Positions 41,723 through 51,645 are shown, counted from the stretch's first letter. The stretch is DNA of 64,000 nucleotides from Capillimicrobium parvum (GCF_021172045.1 NZ_CP087164.1:2356001-2420000); one strand, 5' to 3'. Program-made: numbers and translations. The notes: a model not told the origin generated them from the letters alone.

Positions 41723-42507
41723 GCAAGGTCCCGGCTCACCGGTACGAGCTTCTCACGTGGGAAGAGGCGCGGGCGGCGGCGCTTGCCGACACGGTCGTGC
41801 TCCTGCCGATCGGCGCGGTGGAGCAGCACGGGCCGCATCTGCCGCTCGACGTCGACATCAACCTCGCGGTGGCGGTTGCGGATCGCGTCGCGGCCGACCG
41901 TCGTGGCGTGCTCGTCGCGCCCGGCGTGCCATGGGGGTTGTCAGCCGCTCACTTGCAGTTCGCCGGCACATTGAGCCTGTCTGCCCAGACGATGACGGCG
42001 CTCCTGACGGACCTCGCGGACTCCCTGGCGAGACATGGCTTCCGAAAGATCGCGTTCGTCGTGGCGCACAACAGCAACCGGCCGCTGGTCAGCCTTGTGG
42101 CCAAGGAGATCAGTCACCGACATGGCCTCCCGGTTCTGATGCTGTTCTGCACCGACTTCGCCGCCGACGCCTTCGCGGAGGCTCGGGTCAGCGCGCCGGG
42201 CGGCGAGCTCCATGCCGGCGAGCTGGAGACGGCCGTGGAGTTGCACCTGCGACCCGACGTCGTGCGCATGGACCGTGCGGTCCGCGCTCCGGTCGACGCG
42301 AAAGGCCAATTTGGCATGTCGATGGCGGCCAGCGACATCTATGGGAAGGGGCTGGTGCAGGTCGGCTTCGATCTCGCTCGAGCCACGCCCTCCGGTGTGT
42401 TGGGTGACCCAACGGTCGCCGTGGGCGAGGTCGGACAGCGCGTCTTCGACGCGATGGTGGAAGGCGTCTCGATCTCGATCGACGAGTACCAGGAGTTGGA
42501 ATGGTGA
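41719..42507 (+). CDS. Creatininase-family amidohydrolase
   Basis: 262 residues. The metal site motif LLPIGAVEQHGPHLPLDVD holds the Glu, His and Asp ligands typical of creatininase; GGELHAGELETAVELHL gives the second Glu/His set, and PWGLSAAHLQFAGTLSLS the substrate loop. Family members open creatinine, cleave formamides (for example in riboflavin or FAPy breakdown) or trim peptides (MftE). Start GTG 41719 overlaps the SDR stop. In this pathway it might hydrolyse an N-formyl or cyclic amide intermediate, replacing the N-formylmaleamate deformylase (NicD) for which no homologue was seen. That substitution is inference. Confidence 0.88.
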   Translation: MSKVPAHRYELLTWEEARAAALADTVVLLPIGAVEQHGPHLPLDVDINLAVAVADRVAADRRGVLVAPGVPWGLSAAHLQFAGTLSLSAQTMTALLTDLADSLARHGFRKIAFVVAHNSNRPLVSLVAKEISHRHGLPVLMLFCTDFAADAFAEARVSAPGGELHAGELETAVELHLRPDVVRMDRAVRAPVDAKGQFGMSMAASDIYGKGLVQVGFDLARATPSGVLGDPTVAVGEVGQRVFDAMVEGVSISIDEYQELEW

Positions 42508-43982
42508 GCAACAACCTGAGAGCTGGCCCTCCCGTGCTGGAGGTCGAGGGTGCACGCAAGCGCTACGGCGCCACCGAGGTGTTGAAGGGCGTGTCGTTCA
42601 ACGTCCACCGGGGAGAGGTCGTGGGGCTGCTCGGCCCGAACGGCGCCGGCAAGTCGACCATGATCAAGACGCTCACCGGCGTGGTGGATCTCGACGGTGG
42701 CACGATCAGGTTCGAAGGGACGCCCGTGAAGCACCTGGGTGCCATCCCCTCGGTCGGGGTGATGCACCAGGACTTCGGCGTCATCGATGAGATGACGGTC
42801 CTGGAGAACATGCGCCTCGGTGTGCCCGCGCTGCGTTCCGCCGGTCCGCTGCTATCCGGCAAGCGCGAACGCGAGGCAGTGCATCGAGCTCTGGGACGTG
42901 TTGGGCTCGACGTCCCGCTCGGAGCGCTCGCCGCATCGCTTTCACCAGCGGAACGAGCGATCATGGCTGTGGCTCGGCTCTTGGACGTCGGCGCCCAATT
43001 CCTGATCTTGGACGAGGCGACCGCGAACCTCTCGCACCAGGACGCCAGGCGCCTTGCCGATGCGATCCTGAGCGGCGCCGGAGCAGCCGGAACGACCGTG
43101 CTGCTCGTGACCCACAAGCTCTCCGAGCTCACCGACTGGGCGGATCGCGCGATCGTGATGATCGACGGAGTCGTCGTTCGCGACTCGCACGTCAAAGGCC
43201 ACGAGAGCGAGATCGTGCGCGCACTAGCCCCTGACGTGGAGCGGTCGAGCCCGGCCCCAGACAGCCTTCACGCGGGCTCCTCCGGAGACTCGGGGGCACG
43301 CGCCGACACCCTGTTCGAGCTCTGGGGCGCCGGTACCGAGCGCTTCGGGCCGTTGACGCTTCGGCTGAACCGTGGCGAGGTCATCGGGCTCACCGGGGCC
43401 GCGAGCTCCGGCATCCACGACATCGGCCTGGTTGCCGCGGGCGTGCGGCCGCTTGTCTACGGCGAACGCAAGGTGGCTCCGGGGATTCGCGTGGCGCTGC
43501 TCCCCGGCAACCGTGAAACCGAAGGCTCGTTCGACGACCTGCCGGTCACGCAAAACATGACCCTGACCGCATTGCGGCGATGGAGAGGTCCGCTCGGAAG
43601 CATGCGACTGCGTCAGGAGCGGCGCGACGCACGGGATATGGCGGCGCGCCTGCGGGTCGTACCGGCGAACGTCTCGATCTCGCAAGGTGCGCTGTCGGGC
43701 GGCAACCAGCAGAAGGTGCTCTTCGGCCGCTGCCTGTTCGAGGAAGCCGACGTTCTCGTGATGTGCGATCCGACGCGCGGCCTCGACGTTCGCACCCGCC
43801 GCGAGATGTACGCGCGGATCGGCGAACTGAAGGCCAAGGGGGTGGGAGTACTTGTGCTGTCCTCGGATGCCGAGGACATCCTCGAGCTCTGTGACTCGGT
43901 GGCGATTGTCGAAGACGGACACGTTGGCGCGCTCGAGGACGTCGCTTCGCTCACCGTCAGCGAGCTGGAGCTGATGGTCTAG
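42501..43982 (+). CDS. Sugar-type ABC transporter, double ATP-binding subunit (RbsA-like)
   Basis: 493 residues with two nucleotide-binding domains. The first (about 10-240) has Walker A GPNGAGKSTM, an altered signature LSPAERAIM and Walker B FLILDEATANLS. The second (about 265-490) has the usual degenerate Walker A of this family (GLTGAASSGIHD), the signature LSGGNQQKV, and an altered Walker B (VLVMCDPTRGLD in place of LDEPTRG). It couples ATP to uptake by the permease encoded next. Start ATG 42501 overlaps the previous stop; GTG 42504 is an alternative. Its binding proteins are probably the lipoproteins at 60293 and 61552. Confidence 0.9.
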   Translation: MVSNNLRAGPPVLEVEGARKRYGATEVLKGVSFNVHRGEVVGLLGPNGAGKSTMIKTLTGVVDLDGGTIRFEGTPVKHLGAIPSVGVMHQDFGVIDEMTVLENMRLGVPALRSAGPLLSGKREREAVHRALGRVGLDVPLGALAASLSPAERAIMAVARLLDVGAQFLILDEATANLSHQDARRLADAILSGAGAAGTTVLLVTHKLSELTDWADRAIVMIDGVVVRDSHVKGHESEIVRALAPDVERSSPAPDSLHAGSSGDSGARADTLFELWGAGTERFGPLTLRLNRGEVIGLTGAASSGIHDIGLVAAGVRPLVYGERKVAPGIRVALLPGNRETEGSFDDLPVTQNMTLTALRRWRGPLGSMRLRQERRDARDMAARLRVVPANVSISQGALSGGNQQKVLFGRCLFEEADVLVMCDPTRGLDVRTRREMYARIGELKAKGVGVLVLSSDAEDILELCDSVAIVEDGHVGALEDVASLTVSELELMV

Positions 43983-45241
43983 TGAACACCGTCAGAGAGA
44001 GGAACGACGACGTGAACGTCTCGACACCCGCGGCGACGGATGTTGCACCCGGCGGACCTGGTAGCCCGGCCCCTCCCGAACGCCGGCCCCGTCGGCGGCT
44101 GCTCCAGGAGTCCTGGCTTGTCACGGGCGGCACCTTCCTCACCTTCATCCTGGTCTTCGTCGTGTACTCGATCTGGCTCGGCGACCGCTTTGCCTCGGCC
44201 GAGCCACGATTGCTGGACGCGCACCAGAACGTGCCCGTGATCCTCCTCGGGATGGCGGCGACCGTCGGCCTGATCGCGCGCCAGTTCGACCTGTCGATCG
44301 CCTCGATGGCCACCCTCGCGGCGTACCTCACGATCGGGTTGTCCTCCAAGGAGGGACTTCCCTTCTTCTTGGTGCTCCTGATCGTCGCCGCGGTGGCCGT
44401 TCTCGGCGGCGCGGCCAACGCCTTCCTCGTCGTCCGCGTGAAGATCAATGCGTTCATCGCCACGCTCGGAACGGGCGGGGTGTTCCTCGGGATCTCCGAG
44501 GTCTACAGCGGCGGCACGACCTTTTCGCCGGCTGATCTCGGTCGGGCGCTCCCGAGTTGGTTCAGCGGTCCGGGCTCGCTCGGCAGCTTTCAGGGACGGC
44601 CGCCGGCCATCGTGACGTGGCTGATCTTCGCCGCCTTGCTGGCCGGAGTCGGACTCTGGATCGCGGGACGCGTGTCCGAGTCGTCGACACGGACGCGCGT
44701 GGCCGCGGGAGGTGCGTGGCTGGTGCTGTCGGCGGTCCTGGTGGTCGGCCTGTCCGGTGCTGTGTCCGATGTCCCCTGGACCGTGATCCTGCTGCTCGCC
44801 GTGGCGACGTTGCTGTCGCTCCTGCTCGGACACACCCTTTTCGGGCGCTACATGTACGCGACGGGCTCCAACGAGAAGGCGGCTCGGCTCGCGGGGGTCG
44901 ACGTGGAGCGCAAGCAGATCATGGCGTTCGTCATGTCCGCGGCGCTGGCGGCCCTCGCGGGTGTGATGCTCGCTGCCAACCAGGGATCTGCGGCGGCCAA
45001 CGTCGGGGGCGGGTTCCTCCTGCCGGCGTTCGCCGCGGCCTTCCTGTCGACGGTGATGCTGTCCGCAGGGAGATTCCACATCTGGGGCACCGTGCTCGGC
45101 GGCGCGTTCCTCGCGTGGGTCAGCCAAGGGCTGATCGTCGGAGGCGTGCCGTTCACATGGACATCGATCATCAACGGTGTGGTGCTGATCGCAGCGGTCG
45201 CCCTTTCCTCGATCCTGCGACACCGGACGGGCGCGGCGTAG
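43982..45241 (+). CDS. Sugar-type ABC transporter permease (RbsC-like)
   Basis: 419 residues with about ten membrane helices. The BPD_transp_2 core shows VILLGMAATVGLIARQFDLS, FIATLGTGGVFLGISEVYSG and YATGSNEKAARLAGVDVERK followed by FLLPAFAAAFLSTVMLSAG, all characteristic of RbsC/XylH-type permeases. A 40-residue proline- and arginine-rich cytosolic N-terminus precedes the first helix. A variable insert about 190-250 has two extra hydrophobic stretches. Start GTG 43982 overlaps the ATPase stop by one base. Despite the sugar label, context suggests a catabolic N-containing ligand. Confidence 0.9.
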   Translation: MNTVRERNDDVNVSTPAATDVAPGGPGSPAPPERRPRRRLLQESWLVTGGTFLTFILVFVVYSIWLGDRFASAEPRLLDAHQNVPVILLGMAATVGLIARQFDLSIASMATLAAYLTIGLSSKEGLPFFLVLLIVAAVAVLGGAANAFLVVRVKINAFIATLGTGGVFLGISEVYSGGTTFSPADLGRALPSWFSGPGSLGSFQGRPPAIVTWLIFAALLAGVGLWIAGRVSESSTRTRVAAGGAWLVLSAVLVVGLSGAVSDVPWTVILLLAVATLLSLLLGHTLFGRYMYATGSNEKAARLAGVDVERKQIMAFVMSAALAALAGVMLAANQGSAAANVGGGFLLPAFAAAFLSTVMLSAGRFHIWGTVLGGAFLAWVSQGLIVGGVPFTWTSIINGVVLIAAVALSSILRHRTGAA

Positions 45242-45263
45242 ATCCGCGCCGAAAGGGCTACAC

Positions 45264-45860
45264 GTGCAGATTCACGACAGCTTCGTACTCTCGGCACCCG
45301 TTTCGCGCGTCTGGGAGCTCCTTGACGACATCGAGCGCACAGCGCCGTGCGTTCCCGGCTTCGAGCTGGCCGGTCGTGACGGTGAGATCTACACGGGGGT
45401 CATGCGTATCAAGGTCGGTGCGATCACGATGACCTACGACAGCAGGATCCGATTCCTCGAGCGAGACGAGCAGGCGCGTCGGTTGGTGATCGCGGTGGAG
45501 GGCCGTGAGAGCCGGGGAGACGGCGGTGTCAGCTCGACGACCACGTCGGCGCTGACGCCCCACGACGGCGGAACCGCGGTGTCGCTGACTACTGACGTCG
45601 AGGTCAGCGGAAGGGCGGCCCAGTTCGGGCGCGGGGTGATCGGCGATGTCAGCGCTCGGCTTGTCAAGCGCTTTGTCACGAATATCGAGGCGCAGTTGAC
45701 ACCTCAGGAGACCGAGCGGGTCGAGCCTGAGGCGGTGACTGTGCGCACGCCGGAGCCCGTCGACCTGATTGCCGTGTCACGCGTGGCGGTCGCCAAGCGA
45801 GTCGCGCCAGTCGCCGCGGTCGCGATCGCCGCTCTCGTCGTGTGGCGACTGGCGCGCTGA
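45264..45860 (+). CDS. CoxG-type SRPBCC protein with C-terminal membrane anchor
   Basis: 198 residues. SRPBCC domain about 1-145 (IHDSFVLSAPVSRVWELLDD, CVPGFELAGRDGEIYTGVM) with a short linker and a C-terminal hydrophobic segment VAPVAAVAIAALVVW ending WRLAR. Same architecture as the CoxG at 292. It sits 7 kb upstream of the CoxM-CoxS-CoxL genes of this locus, separated by CoA-metabolism genes, and is the probable membrane recruiter for that Mo-hydroxylase. Start GTG 45264 with a weak GAAAGGG upstream. The following 239 bp hold no gene but end with the LLM ribosome-binding site. Confidence 0.85.
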   Translation: MQIHDSFVLSAPVSRVWELLDDIERTAPCVPGFELAGRDGEIYTGVMRIKVGAITMTYDSRIRFLERDEQARRLVIAVEGRESRGDGGVSSTTTSALTPHDGGTAVSLTTDVEVSGRAAQFGRGVIGDVSARLVKRFVTNIEAQLTPQETERVEPEAVTVRTPEPVDLIAVSRVAVAKRVAPVAAVAIAALVVWRLAR

Positions 45861-46099
45861 CCCGCCGCCCGAGTCAAACGGCGCCGTGACGACTGCATTG
45901 CTTCGCGATGGTCCGCTTGCCCGCCGAGAGACGCGCCGCCGACTCGGTCGCGTGCAGTCACTCGATGAGCCGACGACTGGACGTTTGGCCCTCGCGACAA
46001 CGCCTTTGTCCTCGCCGACGATGACAGCGCTCGGTGCCGAGGGGATAGTCGAGACATCCGCAACGAATATCGGCACACCCTCGGAGGAGATCTAACTCG

Positions 46100-47182
46100 A
46101 TGCGTTTCACCCCCATTCTCATTCCCGGGACGCCAGCCGGCCAGCCCGAGAAGATCGACGACCTCCTCGACCTGATCGTGTACGCAGAGGAGCTCGGCTA
46201 CGACGGCGCCTGGATCACCGAGCATCACTCGACCGTCTACGGGCGTCCCTCACCGGCGGTGATTCTGTCGGCGGCCGCAGCGCGCACGAGTCGGTTGCGG
46301 CTGGGGTTGGGGGTGATCGCCTTGCCGTGGCACTACCCGCTCGATGTCGTCGAGGATCTCGCGACCCTCGACGTCATCTCGCACGGTCGCCTCGACCCCG
46401 GGTTCGGTCGCGGCCTGTTCCCATTCGAGTACAAGTTCTTCAACTCACCGATGGACGAGAGTCGTGGGCGGTTCAAGGAGTCGCTCGACTTCATCCTCGA
46501 GGCGTGGAACACCGGTAAGGCCGCACTCGACGGTGAGTACTGGACCATCCCTGAGGTCGAGTTGCTGCCCCAGCCCGTGCAGCGCCCCATGAGCCCGTGG
46601 CTCGTGGCACTCAGCCCGAGCACCATCAGCATGATCGTCGCGCGGGAGCTGAACGGACTGATCGGCCCGTATCTGACTCCGTTGGAGGAAGTCAAGCGGA
46701 CGTTCTTGGACGTGTGGCGCGATGAGCTCGATCGCAACGGCCTCGGGCCCAACACGCTCGAGCTGGGCCACAACCAACACGTCTACGTCGCCGAGACCGA
46801 CGAACAGGCGATCGCCGAAGCCGGCGAGCACCTCCTGTGGTACACGCAGACCCTCGGCGGGCTGCTGCCTTCGCGCGATGACACCAGGGAGACGCCGCAG
46901 TACGCCTACTACTCCGAATGGCGCGACGAGGTGCTCACGCTCAAGGGCGACAGGCTCTTCAAGGACCGTGCGGTGATCGGCAGCCCGGACACCGTGATCG
47001 AGAAGGTCCGGTACCTCCGCGATGAGGGCGGCGTCACGACCTTCCTGCCGTTCATGAACTTCGGCACCATGCCGACCGATCTCGCCAGGCGCTCGATGAA
47101 GCTGTTCGCCGAGGAGGTCATCCCGCCTTTGCGGGAGGACGCGGTCCCCAGTATTCCCGCTCAGGTCGCGAGCGAGGCGTAG
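46100..47182 (+). CDS. LLM-class flavin-dependent monooxygenase
   Basis: 360 residues of the bacterial luciferase-like barrel. Motifs are RFTPILIPGTPAGQPEKIDD, GAWITEHHSTVYGRPSPAV, LRLGLGVIALPWHYPLDVVE and GRLDPGFGRGLFPFEYKF. It probably needs a separate flavin reductase to supply FMNH2. Strong GGAGGAGATC precedes ATG 46100. It could carry out a ring hydroxylation in the pathway, taking the role that NicC plays in nicotinate degradation; this is inference. It differs from the LLM protein at 19622 in sequence and is not a recent copy. Confidence 0.88.
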   Translation: MRFTPILIPGTPAGQPEKIDDLLDLIVYAEELGYDGAWITEHHSTVYGRPSPAVILSAAAARTSRLRLGLGVIALPWHYPLDVVEDLATLDVISHGRLDPGFGRGLFPFEYKFFNSPMDESRGRFKESLDFILEAWNTGKAALDGEYWTIPEVELLPQPVQRPMSPWLVALSPSTISMIVARELNGLIGPYLTPLEEVKRTFLDVWRDELDRNGLGPNTLELGHNQHVYVAETDEQAIAEAGEHLLWYTQTLGGLLPSRDDTRETPQYAYYSEWRDEVLTLKGDRLFKDRAVIGSPDTVIEKVRYLRDEGGVTTFLPFMNFGTMPTDLARRSMKLFAEEVIPPLREDAVPSIPAQVASEA

Positions 47183-47185
47183 CGA

Positions 47186-48400
47186 ATGTCACCCTGGCAG
47201 GAAGTGGACGGCTTGGCGGACGGCCCGCTGGCGGGTGTGCGAATCGTCGACCTCAGTCGGCTGCTCGCCGGCCCGTACTGCACCATGATCCTCGGCGACC
47301 TCGGCGCCGACGTCATCAAGGTCGAGAAGCCCACAAACGGCGACGAGACGCGCTTCACCGACAGCATGGTCGTCGGGGAGAGCGGCTACTACCTCGGGAT
47401 GAACCGCAACAAGCGGGGCATCACCGCGGATGTCCGCACCCCTGAGGGTGCGGAGATCGTGCGGCGGCTGGCGACGGACGCGGACGTCCTCATCGAGAAC
47501 TTCCGCCCGCGCTATCTCGACGCCCGTTCGCTCGGTTACGACGAGTTGAAGCTGGACAACCCGCGGCTCGTGTACTGCTCGATCACGGGCTATGGGACGC
47601 GCGGGCCGCTCGTCGACCGGCCGGGCATGGACATCCTCACCCAGGCGTCGTGCGGCCTGATGGCGATCACGGGCGAGGATGGGCGCGCGCCGGTGCGCAT
47701 CGGCCCGCCCGTCGCGGACTTCGGCGCGGCGTTCCTGGCCTCGATCGCGATCCTCGCGGCGCTTCGCGCGCGGGATGTGACCGGCACGGGTCAGAAGATC
47801 GACCTGTCGCTGATGTCGGCGTCGTTCGCGCTGGTCGCGAACTTCGCCGCCGGGGCGCTCAACAGCGACCAGGAAGTGCCGCGTCTCGGCAGCGCCCATC
47901 CGCAGATCGTCCCGTATCAGGCGTTCGAGACCAGCGACGGCTACGTGGCGATCGGGATCATCAACAAGAAGTTCTGGGTTCGGTTCTGCGAACTGCTGGG
48001 CTGCCCGGAGTGGGCGAACGACGAGCGATTCCGGCGCAACCGCGATCGCATCGCGAACCGCGAGATCCTCGTGCCGTTCATCGAGGAGCGCATCCGCAAG
48101 TCGACGACCGCGCACTGGCTCGAGGTGCTCGAGAAGGCCGACATCCCGTGCGCCCCGGTCGCCTCGTTGCGGGAGGCGCTGGAGCATGAGCAGTCGACCG
48201 CCAACGGCCAGGTGATGACGATCGAGCATCCCCGCCTGGGCCCGATGCGATGCCTCGGTCTTCCCTACGAGTTCACGGATACGCCGGGCAGCATCCGGCT
48301 GGCGCCGCCGGACCACGGGGAGCACACCGCGGCGGTGCTCGCCGCCATCGGCTACTCCCCTGAGGACATCGCGAGGCTCGAGGGGTCTGCGGTTGTGTGA
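47186..48400 (+). CDS. CaiB/BaiF-family (class III) CoA-transferase
   Basis: 404 residues. Family marks: LAGVRIVDLSRLLAGPYCTM, LGDLGADVIKVEKPTNGDET, YYLGMNRNKRGITADVRTPE and the catalytic aspartate Asp149 in VDRPGMDILTQA, where the acyl-aspartyl anhydride forms. These enzymes swap CoA between carboxylic acids. It begins 3 bp after the LLM gene, and its stop overlaps the next gene by 8 nt. With the NDP-forming ligase it offers two ways to activate an acid from the ring-cleavage route to its CoA ester. Confidence 0.93.
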   Translation: MSPWQEVDGLADGPLAGVRIVDLSRLLAGPYCTMILGDLGADVIKVEKPTNGDETRFTDSMVVGESGYYLGMNRNKRGITADVRTPEGAEIVRRLATDADVLIENFRPRYLDARSLGYDELKLDNPRLVYCSITGYGTRGPLVDRPGMDILTQASCGLMAITGEDGRAPVRIGPPVADFGAAFLASIAILAALRARDVTGTGQKIDLSLMSASFALVANFAAGALNSDQEVPRLGSAHPQIVPYQAFETSDGYVAIGIINKKFWVRFCELLGCPEWANDERFRRNRDRIANREILVPFIEERIRKSTTAHWLEVLEKADIPCAPVASLREALEHEQSTANGQVMTIEHPRLGPMRCLGLPYEFTDTPGSIRLAPPDHGEHTAAVLAAIGYSPEDIARLEGSAVV

Positions 48401-50480
48401 TTCGCTCGTCACGACGCGCGATGCGCTGACAGGACTGCTCGAGCCGCGGTCCGTCGCCGTGATCGGAGCATCTGCCGATCCCATGCGGATAAGCGGGCGG
48501 CCGATTGCGTTGCTGCGCCAATGGCGGTTCGCGGGCGAGGTCTTCGGCGTGAACCCGAAGTACAACCAAGTCGGCGGCGCACCGTGCGTGGCCGACGTCC
48601 GCGATCTCGAGACGCCGCCCGACGTCGCGTACGTAGTCCTACCGGCGGCAGCCGTGCCCGCAGCCGTGCGGGCCTGTGCCGCCGCCGGCGTGGGCCACGT
48701 CGTCATATCGACCGGTGGGTTCTCGGAGACCGGCGAGGAGGGCAGCCGCCTGGAGGAGGAGATCAAGGATGTGGTCCGCGAGCATCCGCTTCGGGTGCTC
48801 GGCCCCAATTGCGAAGGCGTGTGGAACGTCCACCATCGCATGCCGCTGACGTTCGGCAGCGCCGCGATGCGCGAGGACATCGCGCCGGGTCCGATAGCCG
48901 TCGTCAGCCAGAGCGGAAGCGTCGGCGCCGGGCTCGCGCAGGGCTGCCTGAGCCGGGGGATCGGCTGTGGCTACCTCATCACCACCGGCAACGAGGCCGA
49001 TCTGACCGTCAGCGACGCGCTCGAGGCGTTGGTGGACCGCGAGGACGTCGGTGGCGTGGTCTGCTTCGTCGAGGGCATCCGAGACGCGGATCGCTTCCTC
49101 GCGGCATGCGCGCGGGCGCGGGCGGCCGACATCCCCATCGCGGTTCTGCGCGGCGGGCGCAGCGACGCGGCGCGAGCGGCGATGCAGTCGCACACGGGCC
49201 GCCTGGTCGGTCAGGACCGCTTCTATGACGCGCTCTTCCGTCAGGCTGGCGCTCGTCGGGCGCGCGGTCTGGGCGACCTGTTGGATTTCGCGGAGGGCGT
49301 GGCGAGGTTCGGTCGCCGTCCCAACCGCGACGTCGCGGTCGTGAGCTTGTCTGGTGGCGCCTGCGCGCTCATCCTCGACGAGTGCGACGCTCGTGGGCTC
49401 AGCAGAGCCCAGCTCTCGGAGGCCACCATCCGGCGCCTGAGCGAGCGGCTTCCGTCCTACGCGACGATCGGCAATCCCGTCGACCTCGCGGGACTGACGC
49501 TGAACGATCCTGCGGCGCTGCTCGACACGGTCGAGATCGTCCTCGAGGACGCCTCCACCGGGTGCGCGCTGGTCCAGCTGGCCAATCGCGGCGCCCGCGA
49601 CGCCGACGACCACGGCGCGGAGCTCGCGGTCGTCGCGGATCGCCATGGCAAACCCATCGCCCTCTCCTTCATCGGTGGGCTTCCCGGCGACGAGGTCCTC
49701 CGCCGGCTGCGGCGCCTCGGGATCGGGTGCTTCGATGATCCGGCACGCGCCGTCGCGACGCTCGCGGCCGGGCTCCCCTCCGCTCGAGGGGCTGCGCCGG
49801 GCGCGTCGCGCGGCCCCGGCGGGGAGAGCGCGAGCTGGCATGAAGGTGCACGGCTGCTCGAGCGCGCTCGGATCCCGGTGGCGCGGACGCTCCATGCCAG
49901 CTCGGCGGAGGGTGTCGCCGACTCGGTTGGACAGATCGGCGCGCCGGTCGTGGTCAAGCTCGACTCGGACACCGCGTTGCACCGTTCGGACGTTCGCGGT
50001 GTCTTCGTCGACGTCCCAACCGTGGACGCCGCGATCGCCATCTACCGCGACCTCGAGCAGACGTGGGGAGAGGGCTGCCGGGTTCTCGTTCAGGAGATGG
50101 CGCGCGGCGGCGTCGAGGTGCTCGTTTCCGTGCGTCGCGAGCCCGATCTCGGCATGGGCGTCGTGATCGGGTCAGGCGGCGTCGAGACGGAGCTCCTCGA
50201 CGACGTGGTGGCGGTCATCGCACCGGTGGATCCGACTCTCCTCTTCGACGTCATCGCCGAGACGAAGGTGGGCAGGCGCCTCGCCGGCTACCGCGGCGGT
50301 CCTCGCCATGACGGGGCTGCGCTGGTCGCCGCCGTCGTCGGACTGCTGGAAGCCGTGACCGAGTCCCCCGACGTGGTCGAGGTGGAGCTCAATCCGTTGA
50401 TCGTCCTCGAAGAAGGGAAGGGTGTGTGCGCCGTAGACATCGTGCTCCAGCGTGGGCGAGGAGGCTCGCATGAGCGTTGA
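48393..50480 (+). CDS. NDP-forming acyl-CoA synthetase (acetate-CoA ligase type)
   Basis: 695 residues in the single-chain arrangement. A CoA-binding domain comes first (LLEPRSVAVIGASADPMRIS), then two succinyl-CoA-ligase-like domains with the phospho-histidine His267 in AMQSHTGRLVGQD, and a C-terminal ATP-grasp domain (from about 480, GGESASWHEGARLLERARIP, to VELNPLIVL). It makes an acyl-CoA from acid, CoA and ATP with release of ADP. TTG 48393 is taken as the start because it overlaps the CoA-transferase stop and gives a full CoA-binding domain; MRISG further in would cut it. Substrate acid unknown. Confidence 0.88.
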   Translation: MCDSLVTTRDALTGLLEPRSVAVIGASADPMRISGRPIALLRQWRFAGEVFGVNPKYNQVGGAPCVADVRDLETPPDVAYVVLPAAAVPAAVRACAAAGVGHVVISTGGFSETGEEGSRLEEEIKDVVREHPLRVLGPNCEGVWNVHHRMPLTFGSAAMREDIAPGPIAVVSQSGSVGAGLAQGCLSRGIGCGYLITTGNEADLTVSDALEALVDREDVGGVVCFVEGIRDADRFLAACARARAADIPIAVLRGGRSDAARAAMQSHTGRLVGQDRFYDALFRQAGARRARGLGDLLDFAEGVARFGRRPNRDVAVVSLSGGACALILDECDARGLSRAQLSEATIRRLSERLPSYATIGNPVDLAGLTLNDPAALLDTVEIVLEDASTGCALVQLANRGARDADDHGAELAVVADRHGKPIALSFIGGLPGDEVLRRLRRLGIGCFDDPARAVATLAAGLPSARGAAPGASRGPGGESASWHEGARLLERARIPVARTLHASSAEGVADSVGQIGAPVVVKLDSDTALHRSDVRGVFVDVPTVDAAIAIYRDLEQTWGEGCRVLVQEMARGGVEVLVSVRREPDLGMGVVIGSGGVETELLDDVVAVIAPVDPTLLFDVIAETKVGRRLAGYRGGPRHDGAALVAAVVGLLEAVTESPDVVEVELNPLIVLEEGKGVCAVDIVLQRGRGGSHER

Positions 50481-51645
50481 GAGCGAGCAGCGGGGCACGG
50501 CGAACGCCCCCGGCCTGACCGATGACGCGATTGCCACTGCGAGCAAGTTGCTCGGTCGCTGGCTGCGACGTGACGTCCACTGGCCGGCGGTGTACGAGCC
50601 GATCTCGCTGCATGACATCCGCCGGTGGGCGATCTACAGCGTCGGCGACGACAACCCGCTGTGGCGTGACGAGGAGTACGCGAAGCGCACGATCTGGGGC
50701 GAGGTGATCGCACCGCCGACATTCCTGTTCTCGATCGACACCACGATCGTCGCGCCCGGTCTTCCGGGCATCCAGTGGATCCATGGCGGAACCGACTGGG
50801 AGCTCTTCCGGCCCGTCCGGGTCGGAGATCGGATCACGGCGCGCGGGCGCCTGATCAACGTGGTCGAGAAGGAGGGCCGGCGCGCCCCCCGCTTCATCAT
50901 CCAGGAGGGGGAGACGCTCTTCGAAAAGGCCGGAGGCGAGCTGGTCGGCCGCGCCGTGACACAGATGCTGCGCATCCCGCGCGCCCGCAGCGGCCAGGGG
51001 ATGCGTTCTCAGTCCTCGAAGCCACGGGCAAACGGGTCGGCCGCGAAAGGTGTCTTCTACACCGAGGAGCAGATCGCGGAGATTGACGAGGCCTACGCGA
51101 ACGAGGTCGTGCGCGGCGCCGAGCCGCGTTACTGGGAGGACGTGGAGGTCGGCGAGCAACTGCCCCCGATCGTCAAGGGCCCGTTGACCCTCGTCGACAT
51201 CGTCGCGTTCTTCGCCGGCCGTCGCTTCGTGTACAGCCCGATGAAGATGGCCTTCGCGGAGCGCCGCAAGCACCCGCGCAACGTCTACGTGTCACCGCAG
51301 ACCGGGATCCCGGTCCATCCCGCCGCGGGTCACTTCGACAACGAGATCGCCCGCGAGATCGGCATGCCGCGCGCCTACGACCAGGGCTTCATGCGGATCA
51401 ACTGGCTCGGGCACCTCGTGACCAACTGGGCTGGCGATCACGGTGTCGTCCGCAAGCTCAGCGGCCGGAACCTGGGCGCGAACCTCGTCGGGGACCTCTG
51501 CCGCTGCCACGGAGTGGTGGTCGAGAAGATGGACGATCCGGTCGAGCCGCGCGTCGTGCTCGATCTCTGGGGCGAGAACCAGGACGGCGTGAGGTCGGCA
51601 TCAGGTAGTGCCGAGGTCGTTCTTCCGACGAGGAGGGTCCCATGA
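50470..51645 (+). CDS. Double hot-dog MaoC-like dehydratase
   Basis: 391 residues with two hot-dog domains. The N-terminal half (about 25-180) resembles FAS1-type MaoC dehydratase N-terminal domains (ISLHDIRRWAIYSVGDDNPL, APPTFLFSIDTTIV). The C-terminal half (about 200-385) has WEDVEVGEQLPPIVKGPLTL and the aspartate/histidine stretch HPAAGHFDNEIAREIGMPRA. It should hydrate or dehydrate a CoA ester. ATG 50470 is chosen because AGGAGG lies just upstream, overlapping the ligase end by 11 nt. A decayed single-domain MaoC lies at 34466, so the pathway may once have had another. Confidence 0.85.
   Translation: MSVESEQRGTANAPGLTDDAIATASKLLGRWLRRDVHWPAVYEPISLHDIRRWAIYSVGDDNPLWRDEEYAKRTIWGEVIAPPTFLFSIDTTIVAPGLPGIQWIHGGTDWELFRPVRVGDRITARGRLINVVEKEGRRAPRFIIQEGETLFEKAGGELVGRAVTQMLRIPRARSGQGMRSQSSKPRANGSAAKGVFYTEEQIAEIDEAYANEVVRGAEPRYWEDVEVGEQLPPIVKGPLTLVDIVAFFAGRRFVYSPMKMAFAERRKHPRNVYVSPQTGIPVHPAAGHFDNEIAREIGMPRAYDQGFMRINWLGHLVTNWAGDHGVVRKLSGRNLGANLVGDLCRCHGVVVEKMDDPVEPRVVLDLWGENQDGVRSASGSAEVVLPTRRVP

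Noticed and set aside
46100-46831. Antisense frames opposite the LLM gene as small proteins
   Set aside because: No ribosome-binding sites or motifs; ordinary antisense frames in G+C-rich coding DNA.
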